Positions 36,576 through 47,109 of a DNA stretch of 64,000 bases are shown in pieces. Source of the stretch: Epiperipatus broadwayi (taxonomy: Eukaryota; Onychophora; Udeonychophora; Euonychophora; Peripatidae); contig JAQFVV010012672.1 in NCBI GenBank assembly GCA_028023455.1, positions 438,001 to 502,000 of the forward strand. The letters are read 5' to 3'. The notes under the pieces are model-generated. The model saw nothing but the letters and a program-made list of their open reading frames with translations, did no database searches and was not told where the DNA came from. Within the stretch, counting starts at the first letter, position 1. Each line of letters begins with the position of its first letter. The translations under genes and the position numbers were made by a program.

Positions 36576-37179
36576 AACATTCTTTTTTTTTTTATTGATA
36601 AAAATTAAATGGAAACAGCAGTATTCAACTCTGGAAAAAGGAAATTACTCTAAGACCAGGGCAACAAATGTTGCTGGATATAAATCTTATTTTAGTGGTA
36701 TTACTGCTGCTATCAGAAATTAGAAAACATAATATTGGGTTAATATTTATATTATTCCAATTCTGATGCCTACTGTAAACATGGAATAACAAATAGATTC
36801 TAGTATTTATTAAATCATCAATTGGGCTCAACCTCAAGATTGGATTAAAAAAATAATGCATAGCCCAGAAAGCAAAAAGAAGTATTACTATGGACAAGAA
36901 AGTCTCTTGTTCTAATAACATAGTTTATACATATTAAAATGGAAATATAACTAATATTTAAAAAAAATTTGGTAGGAAACACTATCAATATAACCTTTTT
37001 TTAAATTCTTAATATTCAAGCATGATTTAATATTATGCGATGGTATAAGATGATTTCAATATATTTTTCTGGTTATGTTCCCTGAAAAACATTATTGTAT
37101 TGATAATTGATTTCCCATTAAAGTATTATATAAGAAATAAGTTCCAGACTAACTGAAAAATTCAAATATATGAAATATA

Positions 37180-37290
37180 TATGTAGGGCATCATGCTATA
37201 GAAGTAGCATCTAAGATCTGGAGTATGAATCTGGGTCAGGAAGTTTAGGATTTTTCTCTCAAAGTAACTTCTAACCATTTCAGATAAGAG
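37180..37290 (+). mobile_element. tRNA-like SINE, family C (copy 3)
   Basis: AGGGCATCATGCTATAGAAG, ATCTGGAGTATGAATCTGGG and GTTTAGGATTTTTCTC align with 33,345-33,450. Box B is weak. Confidence 0.4.
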
Positions 37291-37619
37291 ATAAACCCTG
37301 CAATTGGAAAGCTTTCTGTATAATGTCTTCTGAACTTTTCCTCTATGGCAGACTGTTGGGGAGATTTTTGCTTGAGCTATATATTAAAAAGACTGTTTAC
37401 CTTTACCTACACAAATAGGAAATATAATATTGACAATAAAATTTATCATAATTGCTAAATAATTAGTTTTTTGTTCATTGCTGGTTTTGTTTGAATAGGC
37501 TGGGCTTATATAATGGCTAGTTTTGTATGCTCTTAGAAATTAGCTTGTAATATTAATAGTGACCAGGTGGCTGCATAGATATCTGGATGTGCAATATTTG
37601 CATCTATGTTCCTTATTTG

Positions 37620-38400
37620 TTGTAACTTGCTGTAAAATGCTGCAGGATGCCGTCTGGTATTATTTCCCAGGCTGAATATACATAGTATGCATCAAAACGC
37701 ATAAAAGTCCAAAGAAAGCTGCGGGTGCTGTAGGGATTATCTGCTTGTGTATAAAATAGTTTGTCTTGTTCTATATTGATTTAACATATTGTTTCGTATA
37801 GTATATAGTGCTGTATAATTGTAAAATGTGTTGTTTCTTCAGCAGCAAGGCATAGGTTGCAGAATGGGTCTATTGACCTATAAAGACGACAGTATCATAA
37901 GAAATAGGAAGTTGGTAGTACAAATAGATTTAGCCTGGTCAAGAAGTCTGGTTATTTGTGGCTGGGTTGATCAACTCGTATGTCTGCCAATAAGTGTATT
38001 TGCTATCAAATGTGAGTGCTTTAGTTCTGACATTGATTTGGGTTAAGAGTGCTAATGAAACTAGATATCTGTATGTGGGAAGTAGACCATCTGTAGGGAT
38101 TATGTCAAGGAGGCTTTGTAGCTGCTGAAACCATGCAGTGATCTTTACCAGTAGGTTTATTGCTTTTTGTGTGTAAAACACATGTATTCTGTGTAGCTCC
38201 AGATCATTCTGTATAGCTGGTTGACTGAGTTGTTTGATTAAAATGGCTACAGTTTTCCTACCCCATAGTAGTTTGCTACAGAATGATGACATGGCTGCTG
38301 TTAAGTTTTTTTGTAAAGTTGACAATAGGCGAATATGCAATTCTTTATGAGTATGTTAAATAGGTGCACTTTTGAATATAGAGATAAGTATGCATTTGAT
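37620..38400 (-). pseudogene. LINE ORF2 C-terminal region
   Basis: Minus strand from 38,340: LLSTLQKNLTAAMSSFCSKL, LWGRKTVAILIKQLSQPAIQ, TAWFQQLQSLLDIIPTDGLL and SKYTYWQTYELINP (about 37,975). The last block matches HTYWDTFKTINP of the LINE at 22.6 kb, tying both to one lineage. The terminal zinc-knuckle seen in the other copies is not readable here. Confidence 0.7.
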
Positions 38401-39450
38401 AAAATATTGATTTCTGTTTAAGCTTATTTTGAAGAGATTGTCTCATTCCATGTGCTCCCAGGTAAAATGAGAATCCAACAAATGGAGTAGGTTTTCCTTG
38501 ATATAGTTGTGTGTAGAGTTTGTTAGTATAGATGAACCATGCTGATGTTTTGCTTAGGTTGAATTGTAGTTATGGGTGTCAGTGTAATTTTGTAGTATTC
38601 TTTCTAATACTGGCATTTCTTTATGCGATGTTAATAACACTGTCATGTCATCCATGTATGCAATACATGAAATACGTTGGGAAGTTAGTATAATATTCCT
38701 GGTAATTCATTTTCAAACTATTTTAAGAGTGGATTTATATATAGATTAAACAGCAGTGCAGTGAGTGGAGATCCTTGCGAAATTGATTGGGTAGGAATAA
38801 ATGCTATTATGTTTCTGCAGCTAAGTGTATCTCTTGGTAGAGTAAGAAATTTGCGATGATATATAGTAGTTGGGTGGAATTGCTGTATTTGCAAGCAATG
38901 TTCATTAAGACATCTATTGCAACAAAATCAAATGCTGCCTGTATATTCAGTTGAACTGCAATAGGGGCATACTTTTTATCTTGCTGCACTGCACTTTGTA
39001 TCATTTTAAATACAAGTGCAGCTTGTGCAGTGGAGGATCCCTTCTTTGCGTACTGTATGTTTGATATCAGGGAAGTATGTATGTTTCTATTTTATCTTTG
39101 ACTACCTTTTCCAATAATCTAATTCTCAATGGAACCATGGAGATGGGTCAAAGGTTGTTGAGATTTGAAATGGCTGTTGGTTTTTTTTTTGTTAAATGGC
39201 ACTATTGCTATGGGATATAATCCTCTAGTATTGTATATTTTTTGTGACAGAGAAAGTTAGCAAGGTTGCAAAGGTTCTTACTCTGTGGTAAATTGACTCA
39301 AAAGTGAAAAGACAAACACCAGTATGCCATTGGTTCCAGGATGGCAACTGTTGGAATTTTTTTTAAGCTTTTCAGAAAATTGTTGGATCTGAAAGGGAAT
39401 ATTTATTTCAGGTGTGTGTATTGCTTATAGGTTTAGAGCTTTAGCTTAAA
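38400..39450 (-). pseudogene. LINE ORF2 reverse transcriptase domain
   Basis: Motif A appears as APIAVQLNIQAAFDFVAIDVL (38,970-38,905), with Asn in the place of the usual catalytic Asp. It is followed by motif-B-like QSISQGSP (frameshifted, near 38,790) and the catalytic YMDD box (38,647-38,658 on the plus strand as GTCATCCATGTA). The domain copies LINE RNA into DNA at the nick. Two frame changes split it. Confidence 0.8.
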
Positions 39451-39749
39451 ATGTGAGTATATGGAGTCCAGCTTGTTATGTCTTGCATACATGTTGCCAC
39501 TTATCTCAATTGTCATGGGCACTTTTTTGGTTGATGGATAGCCTAGTGACCAGAGAATATATTGGCATGTCCATATGTTGCTGGGTGAGGCATATTTTTC
39601 TTTTTTTGTGTGACAAGGTATTCTTTTAATTGTTTACACATGTATTGCAGTATAGCTTGTAGTATAGCTTTGTTAGTTTTTGTATGTATTGATGGGTGTT
39701 GTGCATGGGTCTGGTGATGTTGATTCTCTTGTGAAAATCATCTGCTAGT

Positions 39750-40610
39750 ATCATTAATTGGGAGGGTAATAGCGTGTATTTTGTCATGTGATATATGTTG
39801 AAGGATAATATGTTGAGGAATGATTAGTATTTTTGAATTGGAGCTTGTGATATATCGTTAATTTTATTTAGGTATGACTTAAGTCTCTGAGAATAAGAAT
39901 TGAGTGGTGGTTATTAGGAGTAGGAGTCTGATTGCTTTTTTCTAGATGAATAAAGGTTGTTTGGAGCTTTGAGAAATTTATTGTAATGGTTTGCGCAACA
40001 TGGTCTGAAAACGGGCATGGATTGAATTGGAAGTTGATTAAGTGATGAAGCATTGGTGTGTAGTAGCATAGATCAATTAAGTGTGGGGTGCCATTAATTA
40101 TAAAATGTCATTGAATTTTCTGCAGCAAAGCCCTGAACACTCATGAGTGGCAGGTTTAATTGATGTAACTATTTTGTACTGAAATTTTTCATAGCTAAAG
40201 TTGAAATCACCATTAATATTGTTGGGTTGTGGGCTGGGAGTTTATTGCGAGAATTATATGTACAATTATGCTGGAAAAATAAAGTTGAGTGTGATAATTT
40301 GATGCTGGAATGTAGTGATTAGGAGATGTGAGTCAATGTAAATAATTTTGAAGGTTGAAAAATTGCAGTTTGAAGCTATGAAAATGCCTGTACCTGTGGA
40401 AGGTGATGATGGGTCCTTGGAGTATGTGGAAAAACTTTGATTGTCTGGATATGTGGGTGGATTAATTTGTGATCCGTTACAGATTTTTGTTTCCAGTAAT
40501 CCTTGTATTTGTGGTTGTATGATGCTAATCCATTTGTTGAGCTAGTATACTTCTGCTATTGAATTAATGCCTCTGACAGTCAATGCAGCTATTTTAATTT
40601 TCATTAACTG
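39750..40610 (-). pseudogene. LINE ORF2 APE-type endonuclease domain
   Basis: Minus strand: KIKIAALTVRGINS (40,605-40,560), ISIIQPQIQGLLETK with the conserved Glu (40,490-40,500), TYPDNQSFS, GTGIFIAS and NGDFNFS with the metal-binding Asp (40,204-40,215). This enzyme nicks target DNA to prime reverse transcription. Single stops (for example after AEVY) and small shifts interrupt it. Confidence 0.75.
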
Positions 40611-41149
40611 TATAGCTGGGATTGGTTTGTATTTTTTGTTGTGGTTGTTTTGGGGCATTACATTGTGTATTTTCACTGATTTGTTTTATTTCCATTTGGT
40701 TTGATCTGTTTTGTTGGCTTTTCTATCATTCTTCTAATTGGTTTTTGTGCTTCTTCAGTTTGTTATTCTGTGGTTATAAACTGGTTTTCAAATAAATTTG
40801 CGATTATTTCCAGTGGACTTGAATCCTCATTTACATAATCAATGATTGGTGAATCAGAGTTATCATCACCTGTCTTCGCTTTTTTTTGCTAGCTTTATTC
40901 AGGTAGAATCTCCCAGGCTTTTTCTTGCTTTCTGGTTAGATTGGGTTTGTTAGTTGCATTGTTGTGCTAGAGTTGCTTCCGTGTAGGAGTGTCTCCATAA
41001 TTTCTATGGCAGTCTTATTAGTAATAGTATGCTGTGTGATTTTATCTATTGTACAGTCGAATTCTGGTATATATGCATTTGTTTTAGTCGTATTATTTTT
41101 TGCTTGACTTTCGTTTTCTCTTTGGTCATGTTCCTTGAAGTTTTGTTGT

Positions 41150-42239
41150 TTTTTCTGTGAACAAATCTATAAGGTCTAAGCTTCGTATCTCTGCTTTTTT
41201 GTCATTATTTCTTTGTGTAGTTTGTTCACTGCCATCCTTGACAATGGCTATCTTTTCTTCTGTTTGTATATTAGTGTTGAAATATTGTTGTTTTTGTGAG
41301 TATGCATTTTGATTTCTGGTTAAGTTCTGGTGGTTTGGACATTGTGAAGTAACATGTCCCCTTTTTTATATGAGTAACACTGTGGTTTCAGACCTCTAAC
41401 ATAGAGTGAACAATGCTTCTGATCCAGGATTTGTGTTTGTATATCATCTGGATCAGTATCTGGATGCAGTTTTATTCTGAACTTATATAAGTGTTACTCA
41501 CAATTCGAATTGGTGTGTTTTTCTGATATACTGTTTTGAACATAATGACCTTACCAAAAGGTTCCATCATTCTTTGGAAGTCTTGTTCTTTGTATTCCAG
41601 GTTAAGTGTTCTTAATTATTTTTGAAATAGTATTGGATAGTTTTGGTCTATAATAATCAGTGTGATGTTACCCAATGATTTGACTTGTCTTTGAAATCTT
41701 TCTCTTTGTGTGATTTCATAAAATTCTAGTATAAGGTACCGGTGATGGGGATGTTCTGCAATCTGTTGTATTGTGTCCCAAAATCCATTTAATGTTATTG
41801 CATCATACAGCAACTCTTTTGGGAATTTATGTCATGAAATGTTGTTGTCTGTTACTTACAAACCATGGACTTGGGGGAAAAAAATCTCTTGAATGTTGCA
41901 AAGAGATGCTTTGGAATGGATTTATTGAATAATTCAGTTGTGATGTTCAATTTTTCTTAATTAGTGACAATTTCTGGTGGATTTTGACTTTCCTGTTTTT
42001 CAATTCCTAAATTATTTATGTCACTATCGGTTGGCTTCCTATATCTGGGATTGATCTTTTGAGAGGTGGTTGCATTGCCTTTTTTTTTTTTTTATCTCTT
42101 TGCTGATATCTGAATTAAATTGACTTTCAGGGTTTTTTTTAGAATAAATTAATTTATTTTTTATTTTCCTTTGACCATGCCTGCAAATGTTGACTGTTTT
42201 TTTCTTTTTTATGGCTTTCATTGGCATTTTTATCACCAT
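41150..42239 (-). pseudogene. LINE ORF1 (RNA-binding, gag-like) remnant
   Basis: The minus-strand frame starts with a Lys-rich segment (MPMKAIKKKKT ... KEIKKKKRQCNH), continues through FQSISLQHSRDFFPPSPWF and a stretch with RFQRQVKSLGNITLII, and reaches RIKLHPDTDPDDIQTQ. A zinc-knuckle-like end reads LYVRGLKPQCYSYKK then RGHVTSQCPNHQN (about 41,385-41,330). The second Cys of the CCHC box reads Tyr and a one-base shift splits it. ORF1 proteins coat the LINE RNA. Many stops; not functional. Confidence 0.65.
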
Positions 42240-42500
42240 TAATTAGGTCATATGATCTTTGAGCCTCTATGCTTGCATTGTTAATTTTTGAAGTTGGCTT
42301 TCAATTTAAAAATTATCAATTAAATTCAGCTTATTTTATCAGTTAGTTGATATGAATTAATTTAGTATTAGAATTTTTGATGTTATATATATATTTTTAC
42401 TTTGTTTCTGATGGTTTTTATTAACTTTAATGTTTTGAATGTGGAATGTTTTTACCCAATCTGTGCTATCCAAGGTCTAAAGCGCCCTCTATTATATTAA

Positions 42501-42959
42501 TAACAATTATATATAAAGTTATATAGAATATGTTTTATATATTCTGTATATTATGTTATATAGTCGATTCTATGACATTTGATTGAATCTCTATATCATA
42601 ATTTTATTCTTTTATGTTTTATTTTGCTGTTATTGTTATTCTATTTCCATTATAAAATACTAGATAGCATTCTATCTGCAATAATTGGTTAAAATAGATG
42701 TTTAACAATTGAAAAGGGCACAAAGCATGTATTGAAAAAGACTTTGCATGTATAATTATTATTAATATATTTTTATATAGCTATTGTATATATTTTTATA
42801 ATTTATACAGGAAAAAAAAACAAAGGATTTCATCAATTTCTATTTTTGATGTTATTTTAAAATAATATACATACACAAAATGAATGCTTTACATAATATG
42901 TCATATTTGAAATTGAAACATAAGCAAAAATCTGTAAAGAGGTTGCTGAAAAAACAAGA
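42501..42959. other. AT-rich stretch, nothing recognised
   Basis: No motif seen. Confidence 0.4.
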
Positions 42960-43466
42960 TGAATAATTACATTTTATATTATGTATCAAAACAAAATAGA
43001 TCAAGTCCAAGTTAGGGTTTTACTAAAAATTTATAATGATGGCATTTTACTTATAATTATATGATGGATTATTTTCATCATATAGAATTAATTATTAGAA
43101 TGTCTTTAGTAAAGTCCAAACTAAACTTTTAAAATCCTTTCAACTGTTAGTAATAGCATGCAGGTTAGTACTAACAGTTGAATGGATTTGAAAAGTTTAA
43201 ATAAAATATGACTGAATAATTACATTTTATATTATGTATTAAAACAAAATAGATCCAAGTCCAAGTTAGGGTTTTATTAAAAATTTATAATGATGGCATT
43301 TTACTTATAATTATATGATGGATTATTTTCATCATATAGAATTAATTATTAGAATGTCTTTAGTAAAGTCCAAACTAAACTTTTAAAATCCTTTCAACTG
43401 TTAGTAATAGCATGCAGGTTAGTACTAACAGTTGAATGGATTTGAAAAGTTTAAATAAAATATGAC
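42960..43466. repeat. Tandem duplication, 253-bp unit, almost identical
   Basis: 42,960-43,212 and 43,213-43,466 differ at only a few positions (for example GTATCAAA/GTATTAAA). The unit contains the inner part of a foldback element. The high identity means a recent event compared with the other repeats. Confidence 0.93.
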
Positions 43467-43535
43467 TTTTTCTAGATATTTAAACAATTAATTCTATATA
43501 ATGAAAATAGTCCAATATATGTAATTACAAACAAT
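43300..43535. mobile_element. Foldback MITE containing the duplicated unit
   Basis: Arms 43,320-43,408 and 43,424-43,514 are reverse complements (GGATTATTTTCATCATATAG versus GGACTATTTTCATTATATAG; CTTTCAACTGTTAGTA versus CATTCAACTGTTAGTA), with weaker similarity further out. The left arm and centre are repeated upstream by the 253-bp duplication. Confidence 0.8.
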
Positions 43536-43847
43536 CCAATATATCTAAATAACAGATATATATTTTTAGTGGTTGATTTTACTAGTTAACATTGCAACCA
43601 CCTTAGACAAATGCAATATTGAAGGTCTCTGTTAATGGGTAATTCAGCAAATGATTTCTTGAAAATAATATTGAGAAATGATATTTTCTTTCCAGTAGAA
43701 TGCCAGTCATGTCAAAAATTCTCTCAAAATGTCTCAATAGTTACAAACAAAACCTGATGTGAATAAGACAACAGAAGAGGGATTTCTACAGTGGATGGTT
43801 TTTGGTATTGTAACAAATGATAAAAAGTTAAGATTGCGTATTTTGGT

Positions 43848-43960
43848 GCAGTAGTTGAATATCAGATATATTCATGGATCATGGTTCCATTCTGACACTT
43901 CCAGTACTTGAACTTCTTATGAATTCCTGAGTAATAAAGCCATTCAATTATTCTTACTAA
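43848..43960 (+). mobile_element. tRNA-like SINE, family B (copy 4)
   Basis: TTTGGTGCAGTAGTTGAATA (box A-like), ATGGATCATGGTTCCATTC, then CTTGAACTTCTTATGAATTC CTGAGTAATAAAGCC. The body matches 24,823-24,950 closely. Confidence 0.6.
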
Positions 43961-45818
43961 TAATGTCACATAATCTATCAAACACCTAACAATTTGACCG
44001 AACAATTTGACTATTATTATTTTTTAATCTCAGTGAAAATTATATTAAAAAATAAATAACTTCTTTTTAGGTTCATTTCTTACTGGCTTTACTTTTTATA
44101 ACCATTAGCAATGTTTTGATTTTCTTCCATATATATATTTTCCTCTACACAAAGTAAAAATAATTGTCTAAAACAATCAAAATCACTCAAACATTATAAA
44201 AAACAAACAAACATACAGATAATTTTTTTTTAAGAGTTATATCATTACATTTATCTACATTTTTATACAAAATACAAATTGATGCAATTACTTTCAATTT
44301 TAAAATAATAATTATTATTATTAAGAAAGAAATAATCCAAACATATAATTCACAGTATTTTTTTTATTAAATAAAAAAAAAGGGGGGGGGGAGGGAAATT
44401 ATGCAAATAGCTCATGATGATTAACTGATTACGATTCAACAAGATTATCTTTAGTTTAGAAAAAAAAATAGAATTTTTTTTTAGTTAACCACAAATTAAA
44501 AATCATTGAATATCATAATCAAAATCTTATTCAATTAGCAATAAAGTATCAATGCATCTACATATAATTACATATAGTTAATTTTAATATTAGTTTTGAA
44601 GCAACTTTAACTTTATGGATATAATTGTTATCGAGAGTATGTACTTTTTATAAACCTGGTCAATAATTGTTTTACCTTGTAACATTGAACACTTTTGTAA
44701 ACCCGAAAATTTCTGTAATCTTTTAACTAATAAAGGTTATTTTTGAAAGATAAACGGTGTTATAAGAAAATTGATGCTTATGTAAAAAAAATATCTCACA
44801 TATGCAAAGTTTATCAAAACCCCATAAACATTCAAAAAATAACAACCACTTTAAAATTGAGCAACAATTTAATTTGATACAAAAAGAGAGGGGGGAGGAG
44901 AGAAACAGCTTTCATTTTTTTGGCAGTAAAATAATTTTATTATTGTATTTATCAAAGATGATATAAATAATATTTGGTTTGTAAGCAGCAGAATAAACTT
45001 TATTTATTACAAAAGTGTTATTTACTAGACATTCATCATTTTAATCAAGAGTCCATTCTTCTAACATTTTTTATTGAAATTAACATACATCAGGCAACAG
45101 TATACATTATACATGCACAATTTCCATTAATCTATTTGTCATTTATTCTTCTTTCAAAAAAGACTTTTATTAAATTATTTTTTTTTAAATAAAAATTGCC
45201 AATTTTACAATGATTTTTCCAATTAATGCAATTTTTTTTTTTTTTTCACTTTCTTACAGATTAGTAAGCATAACAACAGATGTTTCAATCTACTCAAGCA
45301 ACAATAGTAATTTGCCTTTAGAATTATGAGACTCAGAGGTTATGTTTTCCTATAGTTTTCTAATAGCACTATTCAAAAAAGTAGTATTTGTTCTTGGAAA
45401 AAAAAGAAAAGAATGAATAAGCAAACCATTTTTGTCCACAATTGAAGCAACTGTCCATACAGCACTAACATTTTTTCCTAATCAAATATGAAACAATTTT
45501 TACTATTGAATGAGATTGGCCCACACATGCCAATGAATCATGGTACTAAATTTCCACAGCTTAAATTTTCAAGGATGTACAAGAATATTATTTTAATTAT
45601 TATGAGACAGAAAAATATATGGGAAATTTTTTTGCATTTAACAGGTATGCTATTGGAAAAAAAACCTTCCAGGCTGAAAAAATTTAGACTGCAAATGATT
45701 TGCATTTTTTAATACATGAATAGGCATTTCTGATAGATCATTGTGCATAGATTGGAGGACGTGTACTTTTGATAAAAAAACAAAAACATCTTTATCAAAA
45801 ATTATGATTTTTTTAATA
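43961..45818. other. AT-rich stretch, nothing recognised
   Basis: A 10-G run after an A run at 44,373-44,391 and long T runs at 45,230-45,246. 44,640-44,750 resembles a LINE 3' UTR (AATAAAGG) but carries no motif. Confidence 0.4.
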
Positions 45819-45937
45819 TACACCCAGGTCTCATTTTATGCGGATTAATTTAATGCGATTTTGAAGTTATGCGATTCATGTTTCTTCTTAATATCTTTGT
45901 ATGTGGTTTTCTTTTATGCGATAAAAATTATTAGATC

Positions 45938-46038
45938 AGAAGTCGAGCTCTGATAATGCGCTATTACTTTAAATATTAGAAATTTTGCGCCCTCACGTCA
46001 TATTTAAAGTAATAGCGCATTATCGAAATTTGACTTCC
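45938..46038. repeat. 39-bp inverted repeat inside the Tigger element
   Basis: Arms 45,938-45,976 and 46,000-46,038 share GATAATGCGCTATTACTTTA AATAT in opposite orientation, around a 23-bp spacer. It could be a small nested insertion or a structural part of the element. Confidence 0.8.
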
Positions 46039-46324
46039 ATTTAATAATTTCAATATTTTCAGCGCTTTATAATAATACTGTAATAGATTTTATGCAATAA
46101 AGAAGTTCATAATTCACTTAAAACCAGGATTTCCCCATTTTATATACACACATTAAATTTTACAAGATTATAATGTAAATCTGTTTAAACGTTATAGATG
46201 AAAAATACTATGTATGTTGTTGTTTTTGAATTTTAAATCACGTTCTATTTTTGCTTTTTATAAAAAGAGTACCTAATCAATTAATCATTTAGTGTCCACA
46301 AGTTTATTTTTAAAAGGTGAGTAA

Positions 46325-46519
46325 CAGCGGTGGGCACAATTAAATTTGACAATTAAAATCTGATTTTTAATTGTAATTAACAATTTAAAAATTACGTAAT
46401 GTGATCTGAAATTAATGTGATGCAAAACGATGAAATTTGATTTTTAAATGGAATTGAAAATTAAAAAATTAAAGACAAAAATAAGAATTTAATTCTTAAT
46501 TAAATTTTGCCCAACAGTG
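46325..46519. mobile_element. hAT-type MITE with 8-bp target duplication
   Basis: The left end reads CAGCGGTGGGCACAATTAA. The right end, reverse complemented, reads CACTGTTGGGCAAAATTTAA. The CAGNGGTGGGCA start is typical of hAT ends. The 8-bp flanks GTGAGTAA (46,317-46,324) and GTGAGTCG (46,520-46,527) agree at 6 of 8. The 195-bp interior is A/T-rich and non-coding. Confidence 0.82.
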
Positions 46520-46590
46520 GTGAGTCGGTGTCTTTTTATTATCGTAAATCTAAGTTCTTATTTTTATTTTAAACTTTTAGTTTACCCTAA

Positions 46591-46715
46591 TGGAGAGGAA
46601 AAAACACCCAAGAAAATGAATTTCTTTGAAAACAAAAATATCAATTTTAGATTGCTTAGCAAAATGGGAAGGATCAACAGCAATTAGAAAATGTTTTAGT
46701 TGTATTTCCTCTTGA
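46591..46715 (+). pseudogene. N-terminal fragment of a Tigger transposase
   Basis: ATG at 46,591, then MERKKHPRK, a TGA, and ISLKTKISILDCLAKWEGSTAIRK. This corresponds to the first helix-turn-helix (CENP-B N type) of Tigger transposases. Everything after it, including the catalytic domain, is deleted. Confidence 0.75.
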
Positions 46716-46718
46716 CTT

Positions 46719-46775
46719 TGTTTAAGGAGAAGCTACAGTACCTCCCATCACATCACATCATGATGAATCTGATGT
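46719..46775 (+). mobile_element. Short LINE 3' tail insertion
   Basis: TTGACTTTGTTTAAGGAGAAG and ACAGTACCTCCCATCACATC ACATCA match the 3' end of the LINE at 900-946. Only the last 50 bp or so of the LINE are present. Confidence 0.6.
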
Positions 46776-47109
46776 CTCAAATAGCAATAATGATTAAAAT
46801 ACCGTACATGTATGAAAAAATGTAAATTACGCATAAAAATATATTGTTTTGAATAAAATTAAATACTATAGTTAATAAAAAAAGTTTGTCTTGTATCAAT
46901 TTTTTTCAAATTTGAAATTTTTTATTAGTCATATTTTATTTTATTATTTTTTATGTGAATTTTAAAGTAATTTTACGTTGTTGCTTTGCTTTTATGCGAT
47001 TTTTGGAAAATTACAGTACGTATCCCGCATTTTTCAAGGCAAGTTAAATCTATTTTTGTGCGCATTTTCTAAGGAATCTATCTACTGCATAAAACGAGAC
47101 CCAGGTGTA

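Larger units (their letters stand above)
37600..42500 (-). mobile_element. Near-complete Tx1-like LINE (two ORFs), minus strand
   Basis: From right to left the minus strand carries ORF1 remnants, an APE-type endonuclease, a reverse transcriptase and a Cys-poor C-terminal region, the layout of a two-ORF non-LTR retrotransposon. The plus strand here is visibly G/T-rich, so the sense strand is A/C-rich, unlike its surroundings. The 5' end may be near 42,490, where the minus strand reads AGAGGGCGCTTTAGACC. The 3' end is not sharp. Assignment to the L1/Tx1 side rests on the zinc-knuckle ORF1 and the C-terminal wording and is inference. Confidence 0.82.
45821..47107 (+). mobile_element. Second Tigger-type element, internally deleted and nested
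   Basis: Left end CACCCAGGTCTCATTTTATG C; right end reverse complemented CACCTGGGTCTCGTTTTATG C. TA flanks both (45,819-45,820; 47,108-47,109). Inside, 46,591-46,715 encodes a Tigger-like N-terminus. The ends differ from those of the 4,720 element, so this is another subfamily. It hosts a hAT MITE (46,325-46,519), a LINE tail (46,719) and an inner hairpin (45,938-46,038). Confidence 0.85.
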
